Source of the DNA: Hemicordylus capensis | Lineage: Eukaryota > Chordata > Lepidosauria > Squamata > Cordylidae | Direction: 5' to 3' | Assembly: GCF_027244095.1 (NCBI RefSeq) | Contig: NC_069662.1 | Coordinates: forward strand, 54,150,001 to 54,214,000 | Length of the DNA: 64,000 nt | Shown: one piece after another, positions 46,601-57,029 of the stretch | Position numbering within the stretch: the first letter of the stretch is position 1 | Layout of the letters: the number at the start of each line of letters is the position of its first letter | Notes under the pieces: generated by a model | Databases searched by the model: none | What the model was told of the DNA's origin: nothing | The model's input: only the letters and a program-made list of their open reading frames with translations | Program-made: the position numbers and the translations under genes

Positions 46601-47840
46601 AAGTAAAGAAAGTTCTAATGGGGGCTCAAGCAACTTTATCGGCTATTTGTTCCTTGATTGAACAAGGCATTTTGAAAATTGCTTCTCCTGACTGTGTCCC
46701 TGATAGGGAGAGGACTAAACTGAACTAAGTACTAGTTCGGTACTAAACTAAAGAAACTAAAGACCAGGTTGGCCACAAATATAACACTTTTCATGATGAG
46801 ACATTAAAGCAGGAACTACCAAATATAGAGATACTCCTTTTTATTCTGAACCATTTTATGATAGGTCTGCCCTACATTTGTTGGTCCTAGGGGCATTGAA
46901 GTCCCAGTCTCTGCAAGCTGTGAAGAGGATACTCTGGTAACAATAGATGAGTTCTGGGATAGTTCTGAAATAACACTCATAGGGAGAAGTAAGATTGCTT
47001 TGACAAGGGATAAGGTAGATGAGGCTATCCTGGCTGGAAAGCCCACTTTTAAACTCCATGACCAAGTCAGTAATAGGGAGCAAGGAATCCACCAATATAC
47101 TAATTCATCCTTGAGAGCTTCCAGGGACCCTGATCCCAAGGAATCTCCCATTCTTACCTTGACCAATTGGACAATAAAGGACAAAGCAGGCTCATTTTCA
47201 GGGAAAGAGGCCATCTTACAGGATTTGGGATGTAGTGCTGGAATTGTTTGAGGAAATTACTTATATAGCAGAGTATTTCAGGAGCTAACTCTTTCCCTGT
47301 ACAGCAGAATTTAACAGAGTCTCAGGGGCAACAGTTTGTAAATGATAACCATGGAGATTCATGTAAGGTTAACTAATCTACATTATTCAGAAATCCATGA
47401 TGATAGAGAAGACCTATATCTAACAGCTGGCTACATGTTGGTCAGAGAGATCTTTAGAAACATGCTGCTCAACGGAGGAGGAGGAGGAAGAGGAGGAGGA
47501 AGTCACTCCCAGGAAGTTCCTGAGTAGTTTATCCATAGAGGTGTCATAGAAGCAGAGATAAACAGGAAAGAGAAAGAGACCCTAACTATCTGTCTCTACT
47601 CCCAGGGCCCCTAGTGGCCATTAGGGTTACTGGTGCAAAAGGCTGATGTGGAGATCTTAGAAATCGAAGTCATACATGGTCTCATGGGCACAACAGTGCT
47701 AAGGTTTCAGTCTGAGGACATTGGTTTAAAGATTAAAAACTGCTACACATGATCTCCATACAAGGCACGGACCTGGGCCCCCAAGAACTGTAGCTCTGAG
47801 TGGGTGGGTGTGTGGGTAGAGATTTCTAATACAGACTTGT
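46601..47840. other. Unassigned sequence with protein-like plus-strand stretches
   Basis: Plus-strand readings such as EFWDSSEITLIGRSKIALTR (about 46950-47010) and ILTLTNWTIKDKAGSFSGKE (about 47149-47208) look like coding sequence, and 47000-47251 is open for 83 codons. I recognise no family. It could be an old mobile-element remnant. A GGA-rich run lies at about 47475-47505. Confidence 0.4.
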
Positions 47841-47849
47841 CTAGCAGAA

Positions 47850-48305
47850 TTGCCTATCTCTGTGCCTCTGCTGGGGTACACTGTCGCTTGTCAACAGGTG
47901 TAACCTGGAGAGGACATCTTGCACCAAGTTCTGGAACATCAATTTTTTTCTGAGTCCAATTCAAAATGCTGCTGTTGGTTTGTTTTTTTAGATTGAATTC
48001 TCCATTTATTTCAGTTTTTAAAACTATATATAATTTATTTCGTAGTAACAATATTTACAAAATTCACAAGATAAAAAGGCTCTCATACATCTTCAGAAGA
48101 AAAAGAAAACATACTTTAAATCATGGAGTACATGTTATGAAAGCATGGATCTGATTTGCTAACATTATTATTCCAATAATTAATAAACAAAACCCATTTA
48201 TTTACAAATTCGTCTACTATATCAACTTTCCGGTTACACCGAAGGTAATGAGTCTTAAGTTTGTCAGGACTAATTTACTCCATTCTGGCTTAGTCATGAC
48301 TATAG
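47850..48305 (-). pseudogene. TOPORS: TOPORS copy B, 3' end
   Basis: The reverse complement matches 60905-61340 throughout: tggagtaaattagtcct, tgtaaccggaaagt, aaataaatgggttttgttta, ccatgatttaaagtatgttt, ttcttctgaagatgtatgag, ttggtgcaagatgtcctctc and acacctgttgacaagcg all recur. An AATAAA is conserved within aaataaatggagaattcaat. A stretch of several bases is extra here (gatata near 48222). Confidence 0.92.
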
Positions 48306-48620
48306 CTGGATCAGGATTTATAGATAAGAGAATTTTATTCACATACATTCTGGTTCGGTTTTGGTTTTTACAGGTTTGGTTTGGGCTTTTTCACATACAT
48401 TCTGGCCAAATTACTTTTCGGAGATTGAATGAGCCAAAAAGTAATCGAACCTGAACTGAACCAAGCTTTAACCTGTTCAAATGTGCTCCTTTATCCTCCA
48501 CCCCTAACTCCCACTCTCATTTTTAACATGTTATATATTTGAGTGTGTGCTGTCTGGTATTTTAATTTCCCAAAGGGAAAAAGCCAAAACCGAACCTGTA
48601 CTCAACAGAGAACTGATTCA
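48306..48620. mobile_element. MITE-like repeat with ggttcgg/gaacc words, partial
   Basis: Words ttctggttcggttttggttt, gaacctgaactgaacc and tgttcaaatgtgc resemble the hAT-type MITEs at 13070-13226 and 31632-32196. Clear ends and a duplication are not found. Confidence 0.45.
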
Positions 48621-48696
48621 AAGTGTAGCTAATCCTGCTTCATCAGATGCATGAAGTAAACCCATAAGTGTTAGATGTATAACATATGAACATATC

Positions 48697-48998
48697 AGTC
48701 AGGAGAGCTGGTCTTGTGGTAGCAAGCATGACTTGTCCCCATAGCTAAGCAGGGTCTGCCCTGGTTGCATCTGAATGGGAGACTTGATGTGTGAGCACTG
48801 CAAGATATTCCCCTCAGGGGATGAAGCTGCTCTGGGAAGAGCAGAAGGTTTCAAGTTCTCTTCCTGGCTTCACCAAGATAGGGCTGAGAGAGATTCCTGC
48901 CTGCAACCTTGGAGAAGCCACTGCCAGTCTGTGAAGACAATACTGAGCTAGATAGACCAATGGTCTGACTCAGTTATATGGCAGTCTCCTATGTTCCT
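48697..48998 (+). mobile_element. SINE with 5S-rRNA-like head
   Basis: The head reads ccatagctaagcagggtctg, followed after a few bases by tgaatgggagactt, which follows vertebrate 5S rRNA (the internal promoter region). The body has gggaagagcagaaggttt, and the tail reads gagctagatagaccaatggt. It is not a functional 5S gene. A reverse copy is at 52010-52312, and tail pieces are at 55480-55612 and 62955-63110. Confidence 0.85.
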
Positions 48999-49199
48999 AA
49001 GATGCAGTGGAAGATAAACCCAGATCAGGGAGTGAACTAGAGGTACCAGGAATGAACAGCATAACAGGGCACAACTGGGATGCTAAGCATAAATGCCACA
49101 TATCTAAACATTCACTAAGTCGTGATTAGGAACTTGGGTGTCATTTTTTAAAAAAACTTCTGTTTAGTCTTACCACGGAAAGCACAAGAATCTTTTGTT

Positions 49200-50050
49200 T
49201 TGTTGCTTTTAGGAAAAGACAGACTTCAGATGACTTCTTTAATGTATAAAAGATGTTAAAAGATATTAAAACAAGTTACAGATTTTTCCACAAAACGTGT
49301 AAGCTAGAACAAAATGGAGCAAATGTTACACAGTATGACACACTATCTTCAGTGCTCCATTCAGAATACCAGCTGAAGGCTCTTAAATACGGAGTTGAGA
49401 AATGAAAGCAGCAAACAGAGAATAAAGCACACATTTGTTTCTTTGTTTTGTTTTTGTCTATTTGCTTCTTTTTTCATTGCACACTGCATTTGGTAGTGCA
49501 CTCAAAGAGGAGGCACACCATCGTCTAGGGGGAAATGGTGAGTTGGACCCTGTCTCCTGGCCGTCCAGCTGCCCACAGGCCATGTGAATACTCTTAATCT
49601 CTTCTCTGAAAAAGGTCTGCTCTCTCCTCCTTCATGTATGGTGTAACAGAATGTTGGACTAGGTCCGGGAGGGCCCCAGTTCAAATCCCCACTTGGCTAT
49701 GAAACTCACTGGGTGACCTTGGGCCAGTCACTTATATCTCAGCCTAACCCACTTCTTGGGGTTTTTGTGAGGATAAAAAGAACCTCTGGGCTTCATGGAA
49801 GAAGTGTGGAATACAACAGATATAAATAATAAATGTATCTATTATCTGTTTGCTGCGTTTGGTTGTCAGCTTCTGTATTACAGTGCCTTCAGCTGGCATA
49901 CTAAATGGAGCCCTGAGGATGGTGTATTACACCAAAACATTTGTTTTGTTTTGTATGTTATGTAGGAAAATTGATGTTATTTTAATATCTGTTAATATAT
50001 TTTACACATTAAAGATGTCATTTGAAGTTGGTCTTTGGAGCAGCGCAATG
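49200..50050. repeat. Two inverted copies of one repeat, arms about 200-240 bp
   Basis: The plus-strand segment at 49850-50050 (tttgctgcgttt, gccttcagctggcatact, catttgttttg, cattaaagatgtcatttgaa) matches the reverse complement of 49200-49440 (gccttcagctggtattct, cattaaagaagtcatctgaa) at about 75 percent. A spacer of 0.4 kb between them holds a SINE. The two are older than the TOPORS duplication in divergence terms, or they are independent insertions of one family. Confidence 0.75.
49636..49840 (+). mobile_element. tRNA-derived SINE
   Basis: A tRNA-like head with the B-box-like cagttcaaatccccact, then the widely shared lizard SINE body actcactgggtgaccttggg, ccagtcactt and ctcagcctaacccact. 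It ends in a short tail near 49840. Related copies are at 52313-52500 (plus) and 25838-26016 (minus). Confidence 0.8.
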
Positions 50051-50235
50051 CATATGTTATAGCTGGTATATTGTATTTTAGGAAAACTCTAATCAAAAGT
50101 TGTTTTCCCCTCATTTAAAAATGACTGGCTAAAAAGTTACACTTTCTGTTCTGGTGAGTCCAACTGATGTGAATGTTCCATAAGCTGTTTCAATCTGAAA
50201 AGCAAAGGTGTTCTGGTGGCTGGTAACTGGTTGTG

Positions 50236-50464
50236 TCAGTCCATTTCTATGCTGTTAGGCTGATTTAATGTCTCAAGTGAACTATTACTGTCTGTCACAG
50301 TAGATCTCTGTTCATTGGAAGTTTCCTGTAGCTGTAGAACTCGACTTGGAGTCTCATCTCCCTCCATTGTGGTGGTCACATTGCTGTCCATGCCAATTTT
50401 TCTGATTCATTAGCTCTGTCATAACTACAGTCTCTGGCTTCACCCCAAGAGGTGAAGCTTGACT
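50236..50464 (-). pseudogene. TOPORS: TOPORS copy B, apparent C-terminal coding tail
   Basis: The minus strand reads SQASPLGVKPETVVMTELMN and, after a frame change, SNVTTTMEGDETPSRVLQLQ, then ETSNEQRSTVTDSNSSLETL and NQPNSIEMD, with a TGA at 50236-50238. This resembles the human TOPORS tail (APSLEPFETKDVVTIE; REESTFVSDLENQPSNIVSL) in order and spacing, but weakly. Its position between TOPORS intron and 3' UTR blocks supports the call. This is the very part that copy A lacks. Confidence 0.55.
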
Positions 50465-51768
50465 TGTATATTTAGGTCTGTTTGACCTGTATATTTAGCA
50501 AGCATTAGTAACCTTAAAAACAAACAAAACCAAAAACCAAAAAACCTCTGCTGTATAGAATATCTCAAAAAATCCTAATAGCTGTAAGTATTGGCATTTG
50601 ATTAGGAACAGGCGCGTAGCAAGGTTGGAGTGGGCCCAGAGACAAGATTTTAAAATGGGCTCCTCACTGATATACACACACAAACACACTTCACAATATT
50701 TAGTGCACTCACATTTACATCCCCATTATGAATACGGTGAATATTGATATACTTATAACGATATCTTTATAAATATAATGATATGAATAGAACTATATTT
50801 ATATAGTTATATAGTTAATTGCCAGAACTATGATCTCAGGCAGGGCCGGACTGGGGGCACTGAGAAGGCAGTGGAATGTGTGTGGGGAGGGCGCCAGGTT
50901 TTGAGCAGAATGGGTGGGTTTCACCATACTTTTGGGGGTTTCATTTGATAATTTTTTACTGATAGGTTACTATAAATACTTCAAATGAAGTATCACTTGT
51001 AACTATTAAGAATGCACAATTCTATACTAATAAAATAGTTTGGATATATGTGTTCCTATGTAGCCCAGTTCCTGCAGGATAGTTAGAAACTGAAGCGGAT
51101 GGCATCTTAATTCACTCTATGAGTCACTCCACAACCTCCCCTTCAGTCCCTACAATAGCACTGTTTTAAGTTCTCTCTCCCCACCAGTTTCCACGAGATG
51201 CCTGCCCTCCCACCAGTGTTCCCTCTAGTTCTTACCATCAGTGAGCGGGAAGAGTTTTGTTCTGGGCAGCACTATCAAGGCAGTGTGTGCACATCTCTCT
51301 CTCACACACACACATAAATAATGTGCCACGCAGAGTGTGGTGCACGAAAACATTTTATCTCACCACCAGCCCCCCACTTCTGGCTCTGACTTTACAAGAA
51401 GTAAGGTCTTAGGACAAAACACTGCACAGGACTCATAGTTGCCTAAAAGCTATACCGGCTGACTAGGAGGTCCTTCCACTGAGAACCATTACTTAATTTA
51501 ATTTAAGGTAATTAAAAATAGTTAAATGTCTGAGCTGCTGATTCTGGGGCCCCCCAGAGGCAAGTCACATGACTGACTCCCCCAGCCACGCACCTGCTCG
51601 GGCTTCCTTCCGTTGTATTCATCCTCCGAAATTGCTGTGAGTGTTAAGACCTAGAGCTACCAGAACAGCATGTCTTTCTCTAGTACCATTAAATGACTTG
51701 CATCGTCCACAATTTACAAAACCTTTTTAAAAATCATTTAGGATGATGTTCTATTGTGGCACATAGGT

Positions 51769-51797
<29 letters not shown>
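51769..51797. repeat. TCTA microsatellite
   Basis: About seven perfect TATC/TCTA units. Confidence 0.95.
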
Positions 51798-51799
<2 letters not shown>

Positions 51800-52009
51800 A
51801 CTTCATGGGCTGAGCTTCAGTTTTAAAATCTTGTCTCTGGGCCCACTCCATCCGTGCTATGCCCCTGGCTCTCTTAAAGGTATGCCCCTGGCTCCCTATG
51901 CCCCTGGCTCTCTTAAACACTCTCCTCCCACTAGCTTGCTTCACAGCTAAAAATGAATCTCCTTTTTCTCCTGCATCAGATTGCTCCTGTATCCTACGCA
52001 CACAGCTGA

Positions 52010-52312
52010 GAACATAGGAAACTGCCATATACAGAGTCAGACCATTGGTCTATCTAGCTCAGTATTGTCTTCATAGACTGGCAGCGGCTTCTCTAAGGTT
52101 GCAGGCCGGAATCTCTCTCAGCCCTGTCTTGGAGAAGCCAGGGAGGGAACTTGAAACCTTCTGCTCTTCCCAGAGCGGCTTCATCCCCTGAGGGGAATAT
52201 CTTGCAGTGCTCACACATCAAGTCTCCCATTCAGATGCAACCAGGGGCAGACCCTGCTTAGCTATGGGGACAAGCCATGCTTGCTACCACAAGACCAGCT
52301 CTCCTCTCCTTG
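52010..52312 (-). mobile_element. SINE with 5S-rRNA-like head, reverse copy
   Basis: The reverse complement of the family at 48697-48998: the tail complement gaccattggtctatctagct is at the left, and the 5S-like head complement agtctcccattcagatgc and gaccctgcttagctatgg at the right. About 93 percent like the other copy. Confidence 0.88.
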
Positions 52313-52500
52313 TGTGGTGTAGTGATTAGAGTGTCAAGTCTAGGATTGGGGGTCTTGTGTCCCTCATGAAACTCACTGTGAGACTTTAGCTGAGACACTC
52401 TCTCCCTTCCAAACCTGCCTCACAGGATTGTTTTGAGGATAAAAGTGGGGAGGAAGAACATGTACACTACCATGACCTTTTTGGAGGAAGAACAGGATGT
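52313..52500 (+). mobile_element. tRNA-derived SINE, diverged
   Basis: The head gtggtgtagtgattagagtg, then actcactgtgagactttag and ctgcctcacaggattgtttt, and the tail ggataaaagtgggg follow the SINE family of 49636-49840, with more substitutions. It directly abuts the 5S-type SINE. Confidence 0.75.
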
Positions 52501-53370
52501 GTGTCATTCATGTGTGTGTGTATGACTTTTAGCCACATGCACTCCAATCCTAAGCATGTACTCAGAAGCACATTCAAATGGCCTTTTTTACACCAATCAC
52601 AGCAGCATGCAATTCAGTTTGATCTTTTATTTAGTACATTTCATTTAAGCAAAAAAAAAAAAATCATATGCAAAAATAAAATCATATGCAACTATAGGGT
52701 ATGTCTATATACTACAGTATATATACAATGTATAGGGTTTCTATGCACTACAGAAAGAAAAGCCACCATTTTTATTTCAAATAGGACAGCAGAATGGAAT
52801 TACCCCAATTTTGCAGAATTTAAAGACAACCAATCATTTCATGTGCAATTTAAAAATGCGTTTCTTGTGAACTGATTTGCAAAGCCTTATTTTGAAGCAA
52901 GTGTACAAAAATAGACTTTTGGTGGGAGAGCATGCTACAGGCACAAAGCAAAATAAAATAAAATAGTAATGTTTAAAGGGGGAATCATGTTAAGAGAACC
53001 ATTTCCTCATATTTTGCTATTTAAGCCATTGTGATAACTCTGTTGCTAAAAAAGCAGCGTATAAATATTTTTAATAAGGGCAGGGAGGGAGAGAAAGCTT
53101 CAGGAATAAAAGGCAGGAACAAAAACAAAAACAGATCCATTTTGTCAGAGCATCCAGCCCCCCTCATTCTTTTCAAACCTTTTAATACTTTTGCACTAAT
53201 TTTCTCACAACAAGGTATACTGTTGGAATGGGGAGAGTTTTCCATACAAGTTTGCACTAGAATAGTTTTGGCATAATTTGAAAATGTCTTGTTGGTGGGG
53301 TTTTTTGGGTTTGTTTGTTTTTTTAATCTCCAAGAGACAACATTAATTCATAGGAGGTGCAACACGGGTG
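52501..53370. other. Unassigned part of the 2.9-kb insertion
   Basis: AT-rich sequence with an A run near 52645-52660 and no coding or known-repeat signal I can name. Confidence 0.45.
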
Positions 53371-53730
53371 GGCAGGAAGTCATGTGACATGCCCCTGGGG
53401 GCCCCTTGAGGCAGTGGGCCCCGAGACAACTATCTCTCCTTGCCCAATAGTAGTTATGCCCCTGATTAGGAGAATATTTGAATATTTGATTAAGAGAATA
53501 TAAAGCATACTTAATGTGCTTGTTTCTGTTCAAACAAATATAAGGCTGTATATGGAACTTTATTTCTACTGGAATGTTTTTTTAAAAGTGAAAGGCAATA
53601 TAGAAGTGTGTTTTATAGAAGACATAATAGTGTTTTCTACAGATACTTCCCATCTCCACAGTTAAAAATGGCAAGTTTTAGGTTTGCCCTCAGCTGCAGT
53701 TTGAGATGAAACAAAGATTTTAGGTTTGGC

Positions 53731-54232
53731 TGTGCAAATCTAAACCAATCTAGTGAATTGACCATTTGAATTTTGGTTTGGATATTACCATATGTATTTT
53801 GGTTTCATTTTAGCCCTGTTTACAGATCAATAGTGCAAGACAGACAGAAAGACAGACAGACAGACATATATGAGCATACCCTCTTGTACTTCCTAGGGGA
53901 AAATCACCTGGGAAAACACTAATTACAACTTTAAAACTGCCTAATCTTCCTACTATTGTATTGGCATCCATTCATGTAGTACTGCTTCAAAAATTAATTT
54001 GTGAAGTAATTAACTTGTGAATTAATTGGTAATTAATAGAACCTGAAGAAAAATATAGTTTCTGCAGAAAAATATAGTCATGAACATTTTCCATTTCAGA
54101 AAATGTTTTGTTTCACATTTTACAAATATTTGCTACTTGATCAGGACAAGTGAATGTACATCCTAACAGCTTAAGGTGCAGAGTACACTCTCCTCCTGGA
54201 GCAACCACCACTTCCTCTTGTACATTCAGGAA

Positions 54233-54272
<40 letters not shown>

Positions 54273-54909
54273 CAGTACACTTTCAAGACACAGAACGATA
54301 TGCGGAACTGAAAATACCAAGGGAGTGTTTGGCAGTAATACTATTTCTACATTAAAACATTTTAAATCAAAATGGCTTGTTTTGGTGTTATGTTTTATAG
54401 GCTGATCTCAGGATGTAAAGGGTGATAAGGCTCAAGAGCATGGAAAACCTTAATCCCTAGCACCAGTTTTGTAGTGTCAATTGTAGAATGTATTGGTGAT
54501 GAATGCACTTAATACTGCTCCTCAACATAAACTGGGGTATCTTCGCCAATAAATATTGGAAAATGTGGCAGGGGAGGTGGCAGTCTGCAGTTGGTGAGTG
54601 AATCTATACCAGTGCTGCTTCACAGAGCAAAATACATAAGGTGAAAAACTAAACTGGGATATTTAAGTTTTCTATAGATTAAGTGCTGCCTGAAATAAAA
54701 GATAATTCCCAAGTGTTAGTGGTTGATGTCCAGAGGGGAGAGACTTCACAGTGCTTTAGTCAACTTACACATTTTGCATAACAGGCAAAGAGCTGTTGGC
54801 TTTTAGGAAACAGCTAAAGACACATTTTTCAGCCACACTTTTGAGTTAGTTGGTTATTTTATGGATGTTATGAGAAAGCTGCCTTCAGTACTACTTCTCA
54901 TTTTAGCTA
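53731..54909. other. Unassigned sequence between copy B and the central repeats
   Basis: AT-rich. It holds ACAG/GACA words near 53840-53866, a GT run at 54234-54270 and, at about 54790-54870, words like the L2/CR1 3' region (cagctaaagacacatttttc). It occupies the place that the CpG island occupies beside copy A, but is not related to it. Confidence 0.5.
54234..54270. repeat. GT microsatellite
   Basis: About 18 perfect GT units. Confidence 0.97.
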
Positions 54910-55155
54910 GTCAAAAATCCTGCCGGTTTAACACCAGAATGAAGGCGGCTTTCTCATTCTGGCTCCAGCTACGCAAAGCCAGGACACTGGCACAGAACAC
55001 TGATGCCAGAGATGCTCCCCAGTAATTGTGGAGGCTTAGGTTCTCCCCTGCCACACACACACACCCCATGACACTTGCAGGATTGTTAGCACGTGCGTTC
55101 CAGAGGGCACAAACAGCAACTGAACTCATAAGACTGTAAGGATATAAAGCAGATA
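54910..55155 (-). repeat. Inverted partner of 56715-56960
   Basis: The reverse complement matches 56715-56960 at about 88 percent: tccttacagtcttatgagtt, cagttgctgtttgtgccctc, ttgtggaggcttagg and gcatctctggcatcag all recur. A third partial copy at 63555-63700 suggests a dispersed repeat. The pair is also placed symmetrically about the centre of the TOPORS inversion. Confidence 0.85.
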
Positions 55156-55157
55156 GG

Positions 55158-55390
55158 TTCTTAATATTAGCAATAGCAATAGCACTTACATTTATATACC
55201 GCTCTATAGCCGAAGCTCTCTAAGCGGTTTACAATGATTTAGCATATTGCCCCCAACATTTCTGGGTACTCATTTTACCGACCTCGGAAGGATGGAAGGC
55301 TGAGTCAACCTTGAGCCCCTGGTCAGGATCGAACTTGTAACCTTCTGGTTACAGGGCGGCAGTTTTACCACTGCGCCACCAGGGGCTCTT
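55158..55390 (-). mobile_element. Sauria SINE, reverse copy
   Basis: The reverse complement of the SINE at 28920-29151, with the AATAGC tail at the left and gcgccaccaggggctc head at the right. About 93 percent like the other copy. Confidence 0.92.
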
Positions 55391-55479
55391 TATTAGAGGT
55401 GTCTTTGATCTGAGTATGTGTGAAAATGGGGAGAGAAGCTTCTCTCTCATGCAAAAGGCTTCAGGTTCCATTCCTGGTA

Positions 55480-55612
55480 TCTCTAGGAAAGTTTGGAAAA
55501 GAACACTATCCAGAACTGGAGAACTGCTGCCAGTCAGTGTGGACAATACTAAGCTAGATTGACCAATGATCTGATTCAGTATAAGGTAGATGCATATGTT
55601 TATATGTTCTCC
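55480..55612 (+). mobile_element. Tail fragment of a 5S-type SINE
   Basis: Words aactgctgccagtcagtgtg, gacaatactaagctagattg and accaatgatctgattcagta follow the tail of the SINE at 48697-48998, diverged by about 12-15 percent. Confidence 0.65.
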
Positions 55613-56644
55613 CACCAGGCACCAGCGAAGATATCCCATGTTGTCTTGCTCCTATGTTGTCTTATGAAGCATTTGTATTGCTAGAGGAATTATCCTGTGA
55701 GTTGTCCTACTTATACCCTTAGCTTGAAAGATGGATTCATCAATTGAAAGGGGGCCCTCTTCTAGCACCCTTCATCATCCTTATCCTGATTCAACAGAAA
55801 GTAAGTTTTATAGTGTACCGTATTGACTGAATGGCAGTAGCATCCCAAGCTGGTCTCAAGCTCAGGAAGAAAGAGATATGAATTGGCCTGATTCTCCTCT
55901 GTCAAGATCTATAGATTTAGGAGATGCTAAAGACATTGTCTATAGTCCTTGTCCCCATAGACTATAAAAGATGCTAGAGTCATTAATGTGTTGTATAGTC
56001 CATGGTCCCTTCCAGTTCTGTTTTTAAAGCCTCAACTGGTTCATGGAGTGCTAGAGGGGGAGGATGAGAAGGACTCTGCACCAGCAGACGAATGGGGCCA
56101 TATGGTACCCCAAGCAGGGAGGCTTGTCCTGGCACTCCAAGAGCTAACCACACTGCCTGACCCTAGGAGCTCCCCTGCGGAATGATGTGAGAGTCCAAGT
56201 TTTATACTCTGGATTTGGGAACGCAACATAATGGGTGTTCCTGTAGTAGCACTACAGTGAGGCAGGGATTGTTGGGCTACCACTCCTGAAGAGGCAACCA
56301 GGATGCCTGAAGATGATGGGAGTTATTATAGTCCAACTCCTGGCAACTCAAGTTTGAAAACCCTTGCAGTAAGGCTCAGCTGCTTCATAAGGCAGTAGAG
56401 ACGCAGGACAAAATGGAGCACTTTTGCTGGTGCCAGGGATGCCATCCTCCCCATCTTGATTTGGGCCAAAGAGGGCAAGGAAAAATCTGGGTGTGTGTAG
56501 GGCAAGTTGGAAGCGAGCACAATTTTGTGACATTGCAGAGCAACATAACTGAGCACATCTGGCACTCTTATCCCTGGACTTCCGTCCGAAGTCCACATAT
56601 CTTGGGGGCCTCCAAAACCTCCTTCGTCTGTCCCGGGTGGTGCT
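55613..56644. other. Centre of the TOPORS inversion, unassigned
   Basis: No gene or known repeat is recognised. Frames on both strands at 56326-56718 have no family resemblance. The geometric centre of the inverted TOPORS copies falls here, near 55950. Confidence 0.45.
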
Positions 56645-56960
56645 GGGGGGAGTGGAGAGAAAAAGATATGTGGGATGGGAATATGTATTGAAACCTGTTT
56701 GCCAATGCATATTTGCACAAATATACCTGTTTTATATCCTTACAGTCTTGTGAGTTCAGTTGCTGTTTGTGCCCTCAAGAACCCACGTGTTAACAATCTT
56801 GCAAGTGTCATGGGGTGTGTGTGTGTGTGGTGGGGACCTAAGCCTCCACAATTACTGGGGAGCATCTCTGGCATCAGCGTTCTATGCCAATGTCCTGGCT
56901 TTGCTCATCTTGAGCCAGAATCAGAAAGCTGCCTTCATTCCGGGGTTAGGTTTTTTTGAG
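56645..56960 (+). repeat. Dispersed repeat, plus copy
   Basis: Starts gatatgtgggatgggaatat and continues through cagttgctgtttgtgccctc to a GT-rich stretch and gaaagctgccttcattc. Its right part is the inverted partner of 54910-55155, and its left part matches 63555-63700. Confidence 0.8.
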
Positions 56961-57029
56961 TAGCTAATATACGAAGTCGTACTCTGCTTCGGTTTTGTAG
57001 TATTCTTGTGCACGCTCCCCTCTTGCCCA

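Larger units (their letters stand above)
50609..53464. mobile_element. 2.9-kb insertion with CAG/CTG ends splitting TOPORS copy B
   Basis: It begins caggcgcgtagcaagg and ends ttatgcccctg. The 8-bp flanks are attaggaa (50601-50608) and attaggag (53465-53472). TOPORS copy A has the unbroken site near 58530. The left-end sequence (gtgggcccagagacaagatt, 50632-50651) also occurs inverted at about 51825-51868, so the insertion is composite: either one hAT element grown by nested insertions or two related ends acting together. Inside are a TCTA run and two SINEs. No transposase is recognised. Confidence 0.75.
47850..53730 (-). pseudogene. TOPORS: TOPORS copy B, inverted relative to copy A, fragmentary
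   Basis: Four blocks on the minus strand follow the order of the plus-strand TOPORS copy: intron sequence at 53465-53730 and 50465-50608 (matching 58225-58650), an apparent C-terminal coding tail at 50236-50464, and the 3' end at 47850-48305 (matching 60905-61340). Identity is about 88-92 percent by eye. The RING exon and most of the coding region are missing between 50465 and the tail. A 2.9-kb insertion splits the intron block. With intron sequence kept, this is a DNA-level duplication and not a retrocopy. TOPORS is a RING E3 ubiquitin and SUMO ligase of nuclear bodies that binds topoisomerase I and p53. This copy cannot encode it. Confidence 0.8.

Noticed and set aside
48697-48800. Possible 5S rRNA gene
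   Set aside because: The 5S-like part is only the head of a repeated SINE, with a tail and several copies. It is not a full-length 5S sequence.
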